Shown: positions 58,401 through 60,399, counted from the stretch's first letter. The stretch is DNA of 64,000 bases from Mauremys mutica (GCF_020497125.1 NC_059084.1:6041501-6105500), one strand, 5' to 3'. A program made the numbers and translations. The notes: generated from the sequence alone by a model not told the origin.

Positions 58401-60399
58401 ACTATTCATTATTTGCAGTGCATGACAAGTCAGCTAAGTCACACGGTGTTGTTTTTACTTCTTGAGTGGATGCCTGAAACTTCCACACTAGAGAATAATG
58501 AATGGAGAAGAGCAGTTAATGAGTCAATGGACTTCCCAGTAGGAATTTTTGCATTAAGGTCTGTGACACTTTGCAGAGCTGTGAGCATTTCCATCAATAC
58601 TTGGCAGTTCTCCAAATCGTGACCCCACACATAATAGCAAACTGAACAAACACCCGGATTCTTGACAAGATTCATGAATGTGGAAATGCCATAAAAATAC
58701 CTAAGTCTACTGGGAATACCCTTCTCCCTTTGCTTGGATTGTTCAGAGGCAACTGCCCCTGTTTGGGTAGGATGGTGAATATTTTTAAGCTGAATCACTT
58801 TCCTGGGTGCATTCTGGAGGGGGAGAAGTTGTGTTAGAAACAAGACTCACCTCTCTTTAAAGTTTCCTTTGTGTGTTTTTCTTGGCCTAGATCTCCTCGC
58901 TCAGATGTTGTGGGGCTGCGCAGAGTTGTTTTCAGCATTGTCGGTGTTTCTGTCACACTGAACTTGGTGTTTGGTTTCCTTCCGAGGGTTTCACTTGAGT
59001 CCTTGGATACTGCTGCCTTCTGTCTTCTCTTTTCAGGTCTGTCTTTTGCTGCACTCCACAGCAGCACAAAAGAGAAACCGCCCATTCTCCTTAGCACGTC
59101 ATGCACCTCCCATTCAGAGGAACAAGCGGAACGTAGTGGAACACACTGGCTAAGTGCGTGTATATCTCACCACTGAGTTCTACCAGATGGAATGGCAGAC
59201 GGGCACAAGCGTGTTTGACTGTGTCAGACCCCCAGTGGCGGGCTCACAGGGGCTAGATCATGGACTCCTATATGGCCGTGCCAAGTGTTATGAACTAGGG
59301 CTGTGATTCTCAGACGAGGAGCCCTGTCCCTGACCCAGAACTGAAAGGCATCCGCTAGGAATGTTGCTTGGAAATATTCCCTTCTGATGGCCAGATTACC
59401 ATTTATTATTTGGACTGTGGTAGCATCTAGGACCTCCAGCCACAGACCAGGGCTCCATTGTGCTAGGAGCTGTACAAACACCGAACAGTAAGATAGTCCC
59501 TGCCCCATTCCCCTTCCTTCCCCCATCTGCTACCCTGCCTCCTCCTGGCTTTCTGTGGCTGTTGGCCTGTGCACCGACCCTGCACATACCTGTCTTTGTT
59601 GAGGCTTCACTCGGAGCCAGTGACATTGTCTTAGCCGCTGGAATGTGTTCAGTTGCCGTATTTCTCAAAGGGGTGATGCTCTTTCCTGGAGAGGTCTCTC
59701 TGTTCCTTCGGGTATTTCTAGCCTGCGAGACGTTTTTCAGCTCCTGAACTGCAAGAGCAGCAGCAAAGGAGAAAGTGGAGAAGCAAAGGAAGTCGGCGTA
59801 AACCTGGTGCCACTGAGATCGGCCCCACGAACTGCAGCTCTCAGGCTCTCCCTGTGCCCTCTACCACCACTCCAACCACAATCACCACAAAAAGACAGCT
59901 CGTCACGCCATGTCGATGTCCAACGCCACTCACGGGATGTTGACACTGCCCCCACAGGGTGTGACTGCAACTGGAGGAGACATACCCAAGCTAGCTCTGG
60001 TCAGGGACTGGGACGCTGCAGCACCACATGCTTCAATATGGGCTAATCCTGCGTGTAATTACCCAGTGCTCCAGGAGGGCTTGTACAACCCCCGCTGAAA
60101 TACGGGTGGCTGCAATTTCCTTGCTCCATTAAAGCTAGCTCGGGTGCATCCACAGCACAGACATACCCTTAGAGGACTAACTCGAAAGAAACCTGCTTGT
60201 CCAGGCACTGTAGGCCACGCCAACGGGGACAGCACATACCGTGCATCATACTTACTCACAAATTTCCTTTTAGCAAACAGGGCTTCTTGGGAGCCATTGA
60301 GCACGTAGATTTGCAGGGTGTATTCCTTCGTGGGGCTCAGTCCCCCAACTGTTGCCTTAGGCGTTTTGGTTTTCAGCATGACTTCCTGTTCCGGGTCAC
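431..60399 (-). CDS. COL20A1: COL20A1-like FACIT collagen gene, span of 25 exons (both ends incomplete)
   Basis: This entry is the span of one split gene; each exon is listed separately. The product is a secreted, fibril-associated collagen of the extracellular matrix. Reading the minus strand from 60399 gives half an FN3, a basic spacer, one vWA domain, five FN3 domains, a TSPN domain, a Cys-rich linker and Gly-X-Y repeats. All 24 junctions keep phase and the 3,362 exonic bases hold no stop. FN3 modules follow a strict phase 1-0-1 pattern, one exon per half. Family knowledge: collagen XX has one vWA and six FN3 domains, collagen XIV has eight FN3, and collagen XII has several vWA. The count here favours COL20A1. 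Signal peptide, the first FN3 half-exon, the distal helix and the C-terminus are not in the window. An unseen small exon inside a long intron cannot be excluded. Confidence 0.9.
527..1578. other. Intron between two Gly-X-Y exons
   Basis: About 1.05 kb without a recognisable exon or repeat. It contains a short G run (about 940-950) and C-rich patches. Open frames here have no family features. Confidence 0.55.
1579..1632 (-). CDS. COL20A1: COL20A1 exon: 54-bp Gly-X-Y exon
   Basis: 54 bp, exactly six Gly-X-Y triplets ([18 protein letters not shown]), phase 0-0, starting with a whole Gly codon as is usual for collagen exons. Acceptor CCACTTTGGCAG|GGCAGT, donor CCGAAG|GTGAGC. GEPGPK resembles a charged, helix-stabilising triplet pair. 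I looked for other Gly-X-Y exons between this and 6303 and found none, but a 27-54 bp exon could escape notice. Confidence 0.93.
1668..1762 (-). repeat. Old LINE 3'-end-like repeat fragment
   Basis: On the minus strand this reads like the tail seen at 31770-31895 and 59390-59505 (AGCTCTT near one end, GCGCTACCGCAGTACA-like at the other). It is a degraded interspersed repeat lying just upstream of the 54-bp collagen exon. Family name uncertain. Confidence 0.4.
1763..3207. other. Intron without recognised features
   Basis: Roughly 1.4 kb of unique-looking intron between the LINE-tail fragment and the CR1 element. I see no exon with collagen periodicity, no RNA gene and no clear repeat. Confidence 0.5.
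3208..4446 (-). mobile_element. 5'-truncated CR1 LINE (reverse transcriptase fragment)
   Basis: Minus-strand fragments in order from 4356 to 3288 encode CR1 ORF2. Pieces include [25 protein letters not shown] and FADDTN (the reverse transcriptase active site, Phe-Ala-Asp-Asp), then [13 protein letters not shown] and [12 protein letters not shown] near the ORF end. The frame is broken between 3859 and 3900 and between 3542 and 3602. The element ends near 3208 with the CR1 tail, read on the + strand as ATCATAGAATCATGG. It is a dead copy missing its 5' part, inserted in the same orientation as the host gene. Confidence 0.93.
4447..4596. other. Short AT-rich intronic spacer
   Basis: AT-rich sequence between the CR1 fragment and the LTR-like element. 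No feature recognised. Confidence 0.5.
4597..5050 (-). mobile_element. Solo LTR-like element
   Basis: On the minus strand the block begins TGTTACGGGGTGGCCGGC and runs GC-rich to a polyadenylation signal (CCAATAAACAGG, around 4602-4613) shortly before a CA end. TG...CA termini, about 450 bp length and an AATAAA near the 3' end fit a retroviral or gypsy-type solo LTR. No internal coding region flanks it. A target-site duplication was not convincing, so the borders are approximate. Confidence 0.6.
5051..6302. other. Intron upstream of the helix-start donor
   Basis: About 1.25 kb of intron. A stretch near 6185-6240 (AGATTGTGAGTTC... GGGACC) resembles the + strand form of the LINE-tail repeat family. 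Otherwise nothing is recognised. Confidence 0.45.
6303..6389 (-). CDS. COL20A1: COL20A1 exon: start of collagen triple helix
   Basis: 87 bp (29 codons), phase 0-0. Acceptor TTTCTTTCAG|AGAAAT, donor CCCCCT|GTAAGT. It encodes [17 protein letters not shown] and then [12 protein letters not shown], the start of Gly-X-Y repeats. The Cys-x-Cys before the helix matches the noncollagenous-to-collagenous junction of FACITs. The polypyrimidine tract of its acceptor is entirely a tetranucleotide microsatellite (listed separately). Confidence 0.95.
6390..6475 (+). repeat. (GAAA)n microsatellite forming a polypyrimidine tract
   Basis: About 21 uninterrupted GAAA units on the + strand, equal to (TTTC)n on the coding strand. 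The last unit runs directly into TTTCAG, the acceptor of the helix-start exon at 6389. No other pyrimidine tract lies between the repeat and the AG. Confidence 0.95.
7205..7815. mobile_element. Insertion nested inside the hAT element
   Basis: About 610 bp of GC-rich sequence, starting TGTAGCAAAG and ending near CAGCTGCA, interrupts the AT-rich hAT element. Composition changes sharply at both edges, and hAT-like sequence resumes with CTGAACTCCTTGGGG. TG...CA ends suggest an LTR, but there is no clear polyadenylation signal or target duplication, so the class is uncertain. Confidence 0.5.
7860..8348 (+). pseudogene. hAT transposase C-terminal remnant
   Basis: The + strand frame continues across an in-frame TAG at 8049-8051. 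Before it lie [20 protein letters not shown] and LKGLPKSE; after it [20 protein letters not shown], an acidic SDSDDEN patch and [10 protein letters not shown]. It ends at a second TAG (8346-8348) just before the usual Phe-Ser-x-x-Gly motif of hAT dimerisation domains. It has no start, DNA-binding part or complete catalytic core and is non-functional. Confidence 0.75.
8865..8971. repeat. Short palindromic MITE with ZNF143-like arms
   Basis: Two 30-base arms (8865-8894 and 8942-8971) are inverted copies matching at about 25 of 30 positions. Each contains the core TTCCCATGATGCACCATGG or CTCCCATAATGCACCATGG. The left arm (ATTACATTTCCCATGATGCA) resembles the ZNF143/THAP11 motif ACTACAATTCCCAGAATGCA. 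Confidence 0.65.
8975..9125. repeat. AT-rich dispersed repeat, copy 1
   Basis: A/T-rich sequence with alternating AAAT and TTTT blocks ending GAAATTTTCCAACCAGCCCTAC. It shares its terminal CCAGCCCTA with other copies in the window (see 51590-51890). Confidence 0.5.
9126..9996. other. Intron, no recognised features
   Basis: About 870 bp of intronic DNA before the Cys-rich linker exon's donor. Nothing recognised on either strand. Confidence 0.5.
9997..10074 (-). CDS. COL20A1: COL20A1 exon: Cys-rich linker after TSPN
   Basis: 78 bp (26 codons), phase 0-0. Acceptor TTGCTCCACAG|TTCCAG, donor GCACTG|GTAAGA. It encodes [19 protein letters not shown] and CCDLPAL. The pattern Cys...Trp-x-Glu-(x)-Asp-Arg-Cys-Cys is the conserved end of the TSPN region. 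These Cys residues take part in intra- or interchain disulfides just before the triple helix (family knowledge). Confidence 0.95.
10075..12586. other. Intron between linker and TSPN exons
   Basis: About 2.5 kb. A poly(T) tract lies at about 10245-10258. Sequence near 11640-11760 resembles the recurrent motif with GAAATCAGTGGGAGTCAGG and GGATCTGGACCC. No gene-like frame. Confidence 0.5.
12587..12745 (-). CDS. COL20A1: COL20A1 exon: TSPN domain, part 4
   Basis: 159 bp (53 codons), phase 0-0. Acceptor TTGTTGTCCAG|GTGCAC, donor GCAGCG|GTAAGT. It encodes [39 protein letters not shown] and [23 protein letters not shown] is the conserved TSPN Cys-containing strand of FACIT collagens. Confidence 0.96.
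13600..14160. repeat. AT-rich dispersed repeat, copies 2 and 3
   Basis: Two adjoining A/T-rich blocks with repeated TTTTGAAAT, AAAATGTTTTGA and AACAAAATG elements, the second followed by a TTAA tetranucleotide run (14157-14176). Composition and motifs match the family described at 51590-51890. Confidence 0.5.
14157..14176. repeat. (TTAA)n-type short tandem repeat
   Basis: Five near-perfect ATTA/TTAA tetranucleotide units. Short and AT-rich, with no further meaning apparent. Confidence 0.7.
15320..15545 (-). repeat. MIR/CORE-SINE-like old repeat
   Basis: Contains CCCCATTTTTACAGATGGGG, then AAATTGAGGCACAGGAAGG and CCCAAGGTCAC, the reverse complement of the MIR-type core (GTGACCTTGGGCAAGT...CATCTGTAAAATGGGG). 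Well preserved for an ancient SINE. Confidence 0.75.
15546..16875. other. AT-rich intron next to the weak TSPN donor
   Basis: AT-rich and without recognised transposons. It holds the hairpin at 16518-16549 and ends at the non-consensus donor GTCCTT at 16875. Confidence 0.5.
16518..16549. other. Perfect 11-bp inverted repeat (hairpin)
   Basis: ATGAAATGCTA (16518-16528) and TAGCATTTCAT (16539-16549) are exact inverted copies separated by a TA-rich loop. It follows a 10-bp palindrome, CATACGTATG (16511-16520), which overlaps the left arm. Intronic; function unknown. Confidence 0.85.
16876..16985 (-). CDS. COL20A1: COL20A1 exon: TSPN domain, part 3 (weak donor)
   Basis: 110 bp. Acceptor TTTCCCCTGTAG|CCAGTA, enters phase 1. 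It encodes [36 protein letters not shown]. The next exon starts in phase 0 with VHIAVSH, so this exon should end after FHK, where the sequence is ATAAG|GTCCTT. That donor keeps only GT and the exonic AAG. A later GTAACT would give phase 1 and break the frame. The exon itself is certain; its 3' border rests on phase and family alignment. Confidence 0.85.
17356..17498 (-). CDS. COL20A1: COL20A1 exon: TSPN domain, part 2
   Basis: 143 bp. Acceptor TCTCATTCCAG|TGAAGT, donor TTGACT|GTAAGG; phase 2 in, 1 out. AG+T gives Ser, then [38 protein letters not shown] and LLGVILD follow. FAVWQ and the preceding hydrophobic strand are typical of TSPN. The frame stays open for a long way into the intron, so the donor fixes the end. 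Confidence 0.95.
17499..19482. other. Intron between TSPN exons 1 and 2
   Basis: About 2 kb, no recognised repeat or gene. The 370-bp intron at 16986-17355 is likewise featureless. Confidence 0.5.
19483..19621 (-). CDS. COL20A1: COL20A1 exon: TSPN domain, part 1
   Basis: 139 bp. Acceptor GGCTGCTCCAG|GATTTG, donor GAACAAG|GTAGTT; phase 1 in, 2 out. It encodes [20 protein letters not shown], then [20 protein letters not shown] and TQRT, the classic opening of the thrombospondin-N/laminin-G-like domain of FACIT collagens. This motif is one of the strongest family markers in the window. Confidence 0.96.
20030..20140 (-). repeat. MIR/CORE-SINE-like fragment
   Basis: CTAAGCGACTTGCTAAAAGT followed by TTACAGGGAAAGTTTGTGGC and GAACAGAACCC matches the pattern of the better copies at 15320 and 58100. 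Degraded. Confidence 0.45.
20331..20585. mobile_element. hAT MITE with perfect 8-bp target duplication
   Basis: A 255-bp element starts CAGTGGTTCTCAAAGCCGG and ends CCGGCTTTGAGAACCACTG, exact inverted termini of 19 bp. It is flanked by GCCTAGTT on both sides (20323-20330 and 20586-20593). The GC-rich interior is also largely palindromic (GGCCAATGGGGGCTGCAGG versus CCTGCAGCTCCCATTGGCC). No coding capacity. The intact duplication and termini indicate a fairly young insertion. Confidence 0.96.
21945..22067 (-). repeat. MIR/CORE-SINE-like repeat, left part of a split copy
   Basis: CTGAGCACCTCACAGTCTCT, TCCTCACAGCACGCCTGTGA, then GGCAGAGAAG and GAACTCTGGCAGAGAGAGAC. The copy breaks off at GACTAAG, where a MITE starts, and its continuation is found at 22522-22600. 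Confidence 0.7.
22068..22345. mobile_element. Palindromic MITE (GTATGTCTAC family), copy A
   Basis: Starts GGGTATGGCTACG and contains two inverted halves sharing AGCTGGGAGGAGTGATTTCC versus GGGAATCACATCTCCCAGCT. AAAAATAGCACTGTG is inverted as CACTGCTATTTTTAGGTGC, and GCTAGCTCCG as CAGAGCTAGCATG. No open frame. It sits inside an older SINE. Confidence 0.7.
22346..22521 (+). mobile_element. tRNA-derived SINE with CR1-type tail
   Basis: The head keeps a tRNA-like box A region (GTGGTTTGAGCATTGGCC) and a box B-like AATTCAATCC (canonical GGTTCGANNCC). A body with TTTAGGGATCTGGGGCAAAA follows, then the 3' tail TCCCTTCCAACCCTGATAGT and CTATGATTCTA, the same tail as the CR1 element at 3208. It was probably mobilised by CR1 machinery. 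Confidence 0.85.
22522..22600 (-). repeat. MIR/CORE-SINE-like repeat, right part of the split copy
   Basis: CCTGGCAGGGCTAGGGATTG, AACCCAGGTCTTCTGAATCT and GCCCTGACCACTAGATC continue the copy broken at 22067. Confidence 0.6.
22601..26703. other. Long intron segment before FN3-6 second half
   Basis: About 4.1 kb. 22790-22925 resembles a TTAGGTGCC-type old repeat. The block 25180-25700 has mixed GC content and may be an LTR fragment, but I could not find termini. No exon seen, though a small linker exon before TSPN would lie here. Confidence 0.45.
26704..26833 (-). CDS. COL20A1: COL20A1 exon: FN3-6, second half
   Basis: 130 bp. Acceptor TCTCTGCCGTAG|ATAATG, donor AACTG|GTAGGC; phase 0 in, 1 out. 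It encodes [36 protein letters not shown] and STTGQT. This is the last FN3. The split codon G+GA joins directly to the TSPN domain, so there is little linker between them unless a small symmetrical exon in the 7 kb intron has been missed. Confidence 0.93.
27100..27370. repeat. AT-rich dispersed repeat, copy 4
   Basis: Blocks such as AACATTTCAATTTTTCGGG, ACAAAATGTTTCATTTGACC and CATGAAAATTTTGAAAAAA belong to the family with a copy at 51590-51890. Confidence 0.55.
28238..28380 (-). CDS. COL20A1: COL20A1 exon: FN3-6, first half
   Basis: 143 bp. Acceptor TTCCCTGCTGCAG|CTTCCC, donor AAACA|GTAAGT; phase 1 in, 0 out. It encodes [20 protein letters not shown], the core Trp in HWRPPGS, and [17 protein letters not shown]. 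It is separated from FN3-5 by an intron of about 6.7 kb, the longest unbroken gap between FN3 modules. Confidence 0.94.
29000..29154. mobile_element. MITE of the TGTAGACA-type, partial
   Basis: Ends ATGTAGACACACCCTAAG and contains GAGCCTAGGCTCCAGAC and GACCTAGGCTCTGAGAC as inverted arms around AATTTTTAGCCCC. The terminus is shared with the GTATGTCTAC elements; the left end is unclear. Confidence 0.5.
30060..30545. mobile_element. Possible LTR fragment
   Basis: GC-rich block with short internal repeats (TTCCTGGTTCCTGCC, TTCTGGTTCTGCTCC) unlike the surrounding intron. Termini and orientation are not resolved. It could also be unique GC-rich sequence. Confidence 0.3.
31770..31895 (-). repeat. 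Old LINE 3'-end-like repeat
   Basis: Contains GCATTGTGGTAGCACGGAGA, GGGCCCACTGAGCTAGGTAA and AAAAAGACGGTCCCCTGCTG followed by TACAGTCTAAG. The same order occurs at 59390-59505, and inverted at 46600-46745 and 50880-51022. Confidence 0.6.
31896..35068. other. Intron segment before FN3-5 second half
   Basis: About 3.2 kb without recognisable repeat borders, RNA gene or exon. A poly(A) run lies near 32351-32361. Confidence 0.45.
35069..35201 (-). CDS. COL20A1: COL20A1 exon: FN3-5, second half
   Basis: 133 bp. Acceptor CTCCACGCCACAG|CTGTCT, donor GAACCA|GTAAGT; phase 0 in, 1 out. It encodes [37 protein letters not shown] and VSILHRT. The open frame runs upstream past the acceptor, so the start was set by the AG and phase. 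Confidence 0.93.
35202..37014. other. Intron between the halves of FN3-5
   Basis: Holds a short (AC)n run at 35785-35802. The segment 35816-35885 carries a recurrent motif (TTCACTGAAGTCAACGGAGC, CACCAGCTGAGGATCTGACC). Otherwise no feature. Confidence 0.5.
35785..35802 (+). repeat. (AC)9 microsatellite
   Basis: Nine AC dinucleotides, uninterrupted, in an intron. Confidence 0.9.
37015..37157 (-). CDS. COL20A1: COL20A1 exon: FN3-5, first half
   Basis: 143 bp. Acceptor GTGTCTTTCAG|TAAAGG, donor CAGGAG|GTAGGG; phase 1 in, 0 out. It encodes [20 protein letters not shown], the core Trp in QWEAAAASD, and [16 protein letters not shown]. Gly-Leu-Lys-Val followed by the Trp is the typical A-B strand region of FACIT FN3 modules. 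Confidence 0.94.
37740..38135 (-). mobile_element. Possible LTR fragment
   Basis: The minus strand carries a polyadenylation-like GACTAATAAACTTGCAG near 37810-37826 downstream of a GC-rich block that starts near GGGGGACAAACGTGACA. Composition fits an LTR in gene orientation, but neither border was confirmed. Confidence 0.35.
39662..39949. mobile_element. Palindromic MITE (GTATGTCTAC family), copy B
   Basis: Starts GGTACGTCGACACTGG and ends CAGCAAACGTACCCTC. The internal inverted pair ACTAAAAATAGACACG and CATCTATTTTTAACATG corresponds to copy A at 22068. Confidence 0.6.
40190..40400. repeat. AT-rich dispersed repeat, copy 5
   Basis: GAAACATGTTGCAATATTTT, TTTCAGTTCAAAACAGC and AAATGAAATATTTTGTTTGG match the recurrent AT-rich family. 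Confidence 0.5.
41114..41243 (-). CDS. COL20A1: COL20A1 exon: FN3-4, second half
   Basis: 130 bp. Acceptor TTTCACTGTAG|GTCGAA, donor CCACAT|GTAAGT; phase 0 in, 1 out. It encodes [34 protein letters not shown] and [11 protein letters not shown] and NVT are potential N-glycosylation sites. T+TA makes Leu with the next exon. Confidence 0.94.
41244..41835. other. GC-AG intron between the halves of FN3-4
   Basis: 592-bp intron that begins with the GC donor (coding strand GCAAGT) at 41835 and ends TTTCACTGTAG at 41244. Its interior carries an old repeat-like stretch near 41680-41760. No gene. Confidence 0.7.
41836..41975 (-). CDS. COL20A1: COL20A1 exon: FN3-4, first half (GC donor)
   Basis: 140 bp. 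Acceptor TTGTTGCAG|TGGCAT; phase 1 in, 0 out. It encodes [20 protein letters not shown], the core Trp in SWAAAS, and [14 protein letters not shown]. At the phase-required end the sequence reads GAGAG|GCAAGT, a GC-AG intron donor with otherwise perfect consensus. A GT two bases further on (GTCCTT) would put the intron in phase 1 and break the frame with the next exon. Confidence 0.9.
42727..42850 (-). CDS. COL20A1: COL20A1 exon: FN3-3, second half
   Basis: 124 bp. Acceptor CTGTGGTAG|GTGAAA, donor CCACCC|GTAAGT; phase 0 in, 1 out. It encodes [20 protein letters not shown] and [16 protein letters not shown], with the Leu-Ser-Pro-x-Thr-Glu-Tyr signature of an FN3 E-F region. The split codon C+TG makes Leu with the next exon. 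Confidence 0.94.
42998..43290. mobile_element. Palindromic MITE (GTATGTCTAC family), copy C
   Basis: Starts GGGTACGTCTACACTTCAAG, with GGTGTGATATTCCCAGCTTG near the left end and TCTAGCATGGTAGCTC further right. The right end, GCTGTAAGACATA, is degraded. Confidence 0.55.
43400..43890. repeat. AT-rich dispersed repeat, copy 6, split by a SINE-like tail
   Basis: AT-rich blocks at 43400-43640 and 43760-43890 flank a segment (43650-43752) ending GGTCCCTTCTAACCCCTATG ATT, similar to the tail of the tRNA-derived SINE. The second block ends GGTAAAACCATTTTCTGCCC AGCCCTA, the family terminus. Confidence 0.55.
44050..44295. repeat. AT-rich dispersed repeat, copy 7
   Basis: GAAAATAAAAATTAGTTTTC and GACAAAAACCTAAAATATTT, ending GAACATTTTTCGGTCAGCTC TAAATAG, match the family terminus. 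Confidence 0.55.
45530..45725 (+). repeat. MIR/CORE-SINE-like repeat
   Basis: GGGCACTGGACTGGGACTTA, then GGTGACTTTGGGCAAGTC, CCCCATCTGTAAAATGGAG and GCCACTTTGAGATCTACTGA follow the order of the MIR-type consensus in sense orientation. Confidence 0.8.
46026..46168 (-). CDS. COL20A1: COL20A1 exon: FN3-3, first half
   Basis: 143 bp. Acceptor TGAGTAG|CTTTGT, donor AAAGAG|GTATAG; phase 1 in, 0 out. It encodes [20 protein letters not shown], the core Trp in SWQPASG, and [11 protein letters not shown] with an unpaired-looking Cys. The second half of this FN3 is more than 3 kb away across a repeat-rich intron. Confidence 0.93.
46600..46745 (+). repeat. Old LINE 3'-end-like repeat
   Basis: TTAGTTTGTAAGATCATTTGG and CACCTAGCACAATGGGGTCT are the sense form of the repeat at 31770 and 59390. 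Confidence 0.55.
46746..47791. other. Intron between FN3-3 first half and FN3-2 second half
   Basis: About 1 kb leading up to the donor ACAT|GTGGGT at 47791 (coding strand). No repeat or gene recognised. Confidence 0.5.
47792..47921 (-). CDS. COL20A1: COL20A1 exon: FN3-2, second half
   Basis: 130 bp. Acceptor GTTTTTCAG|GTAGTT, phase 0 in and 1 out. It encodes [33 protein letters not shown] and GLRGITST. The donor is ACAT|GTGGGT, off consensus at the last exonic base and at +3/+4. It is the only one that restores Ser (T+CT) with the next exon. Confidence 0.92.
48086..48258 (-). CDS. COL20A1: COL20A1 exon: FN3-2, first half
   Basis: 173 bp. Acceptor GAACTCATAG|GCAGTC, donor AAAGAG|GTAGGA; enters phase 1, leaves phase 0. 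After a short linker it encodes [19 protein letters not shown], the FN3 opening with the core Trp, then [12 protein letters not shown] and IPKE. This is the first of five FN3 modules after vWA. Each module is split by a phase 0 intron at the same place in the fold. Confidence 0.94.
48259..49693. other. Intron between vWA and FN3-2
   Basis: About 1.4 kb. The purine-rich block 49290-49640 has one long open frame on each strand, but no domain features or splice sites support coding. Confidence 0.5.
49694..49858 (-). CDS. COL20A1: COL20A1 exon: vWA domain, C-terminal part
   Basis: 165 bp. Acceptor CTTTTTAG|GGGTGA, donor AACACAG|GTGAGT; phase 1-1. It encodes [16 protein letters not shown], the strand-helix pair that closes the vWA fold, then [16 protein letters not shown] and a Cys (RVLCTRIKE). 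This Cys and the one before DIVLLVDG could form the disulfide that closes the domain, as in related FACIT vWA modules. That pairing is inference. Confidence 0.94.
50880..51022 (+). repeat. Old LINE 3'-end-like repeat
   Basis: GACTGTGTTTTTGTTCTGCG, TAAAGCTCCTAGCATGGCGG, then CATGACTACAGCTCCTAGGC ACTGCGGCAATAATGAT; sense orientation of the family at 31770. Confidence 0.6.
51590..51890. repeat. AT-rich dispersed repeat, copy 8 (best preserved)
   Basis: Runs of AAAATGTTTY and TTTTGAAAC with partial inverted symmetry, then TTTGTCCCAATTCTGAGTGG, ACATTTTTTGACATCTCAAA and a terminus AGGAAAACCATTTCATGTCC AGCTCTAATAG. The terminus recurs at 43850-43890, 44265-44290 and 61215-61252. No coding capacity. 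Confidence 0.6.
52282..52446 (-). CDS. COL20A1: COL20A1 exon: vWA domain, third part with MIDAS Asp
   Basis: 165 bp. Acceptor CTTCCCAAG|GCCTCG, donor CTATTG|GTAAGA; phase 1-1. It encodes [19 protein letters not shown], then [15 protein letters not shown], whose Asp completes the MIDAS, and then [12 protein letters not shown]. All three MIDAS elements are therefore intact across three exons. The upstream AG at the acceptor gives G+GC = Gly, agreeing with the previous exon. Confidence 0.95.
52447..54207. other. Intron within the vWA domain
   Basis: About 1.76 kb with a (GACA)n run at 53350-53370. No other repeat or exon recognised. Confidence 0.5.
53350..53370 (+). repeat. (GACA)5 microsatellite
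   Basis: Five perfect GACA units in an intron. Confidence 0.9.
54208..54327 (-). CDS. COL20A1: COL20A1 exon: vWA domain, second part with MIDAS Thr
   Basis: 120 bp. Acceptor CTTCCCCAG|GTTTGT, donor TTCACAG|GTAACA; phase 1-1. Two bases complete Gly, then [25 protein letters not shown] and [11 protein letters not shown] follow. The last motif supplies the MIDAS Thr in the GGNT loop. A competing AG lies 12 bases inside (GTCCCAG) but would shift the phase, so the outer AG was chosen. Spacing and motif order match the vWA domains of FACIT collagens. Confidence 0.94.
54570..54618 (+). repeat. MIR/CORE-SINE-like fragment
   Basis: TGTGCTTTGAGATCTGAAGC and GCTATGTAAGAGCTAGGGAT match the 3' part of the copy at 45530. 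Confidence 0.5.
55401..55430 (+). repeat. (AC)15 microsatellite
   Basis: Fifteen perfect AC units inside the left arm of the inverted-repeat element. It has no counterpart in the right arm, where a TATC repeat lies instead. Confidence 0.95.
55638..55929. mobile_element. Nested GC-rich hAT-type MITE
   Basis: Begins AGGGCGGCTCCAGGC and ends GAGCCGCCCCTG (inverted termini). Near 8-bp duplications flank it: CTCATTAG just before and CTCGTTAG just after (7 of 8). The interior shows inverted pieces such as TGCAGGAGGTCCGC and GCGGACCTCCTGCA. It lies inside the inner arms of the element at 55248-56104, so it inserted later. Confidence 0.78.
56181..56336 (-). CDS. COL20A1: COL20A1 exon: vWA domain, first quarter with MIDAS DxSxS
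   Basis: 156 bp. Acceptor TCTCCTAG|GTCCTC, donor GATAG|GTAAGA; phase 1-1. It encodes a Cys-containing lead-in ([11 protein letters not shown]) and then [17 protein letters not shown], the first beta strand and metal-ion-dependent adhesion site (Asp-x-Ser-x-Ser present as DGSWS). Helix 1 follows and the exon ends at DKIRIG, the start of the next strand. An intact DGSWS means divalent-cation binding is likely preserved. The next exon continues directly with [12 protein letters not shown]. Confidence 0.95.
56810..56930 (-). repeat. MIR/CORE-SINE-like fragment
   Basis: GATCTCAAAGAGCTTTACAA, TATTTCCATTTTGCAGATTG and GGCAAACCGAGACAGAAAG form the reverse of the MIR-type core. Confidence 0.55.
57669..57876. 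mobile_element. MITE with TTAGGACAAAAGGTGT termini
   Basis: The left end TTAGGACAAAAGGTGTGTTC is the inverse of the right end GAATACACCTTTTGTCCTAA with one mismatch over 20 bases. Interior pieces CAAGGTGAAACCCTTG and TAAAAGGAGCC are not coding. It is about 208 bp long. No clean target duplication was found. Confidence 0.8.
58095..58325 (-). repeat. MIR/CORE-SINE-like repeat (well preserved)
   Basis: GAGTGCCTCACAACCTTTAG, ATCCTCACAACAGCACTG, TTATCTCCATTTCATAGAG, CTTGTCCAAGACCACACAGG, CAATCCAGGTCCTCCAAG and CTAACCACTGGAGCATCC follow the reverse order of a MIR-type SINE head and core. Confidence 0.8.
58851..59048 (-). CDS. COL20A1: COL20A1 exon: charged spacer, part 2
   Basis: 198 bp (66 codons), symmetrical phase 1-1. 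Acceptor GAGTGCAG|CAAAAG, donor GAGAG|GTGAGT (near consensus). It encodes a Lys/Arg/Glu/Ser/Thr-rich segment with patches such as [22 protein letters not shown] and KHTKETLKR, no Cys and many potential O-glycosylation Ser/Thr. The open frame continues upstream of the acceptor, so the exact start rests on phase and the AG. With the previous exon it gives an interdomain spacer of about 119 residues. From memory this is longer than in human collagen XX, so this exon is the best candidate for a lineage-variable one. Confidence 0.72.
59390..59505 (-). repeat. Old LINE 3'-end-like repeat
   Basis: GGACTGTGGTAGCATCTAGG, CCAGGGCTCCATTGTGCTAG and GAGCTGTACAAACACCGAAC AGTAAG match the family at 31770. 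It lies between the two spacer exons. Confidence 0.6.
59590..59748 (-). CDS. COL20A1: COL20A1 exon: charged spacer between FN3-1 and vWA, part 1
   Basis: 159 bp (53 codons). Acceptor CTTGCAG|TTCAGG, donor ACAG|GTATGT; symmetrical phase 1-1. The preceding A plus TT makes Ile, reading I-QELKN into an Arg/Lys/Asn/Ser/Thr-rich stretch with no Cys and no recognisable fold (for example RNTRRNRE and [10 protein letters not shown]). It probably forms an extended hinge between the first FN3 and the vWA module. Assignment rests on phase agreement with both neighbours, good splice sites and an open frame. Low complexity makes homology hard to judge by eye. Confidence 0.78.
59934..60171. mobile_element. 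Palindromic MITE (GTATGTCTAC family), copy D
   Basis: GGGATGTTGACACTGCCCCC, then GGTGTGACTGCAACTGGAGG, GACATACCCAAGCTAGCTCT and the right end CACAGCACAGACATACCC. It sits less than 100 bp from the FN3-1 exon donor. Confidence 0.65.
60256..60399 (-). CDS. COL20A1: COL20A1 exon: second half of N-terminal FN3 domain
   Basis: 144 bp. The acceptor is CCATTCCAG|GTGACC and the donor is GTGA|GTAAG. The exon enters with two bases completing a split Gly codon and leaves in phase 1. It encodes the FN3 C-terminal strands, with the hallmark [16 protein letters not shown] (the Leu-x-Pro-x-x-x-Tyr core) and then FAKRKFV at the domain end. The exon holding the first half, with its conserved Trp, was searched for in 60400-64000 on the minus strand and not found, so it probably lies upstream of the window. 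This is the most 5' exon I can support. Confidence 0.88.
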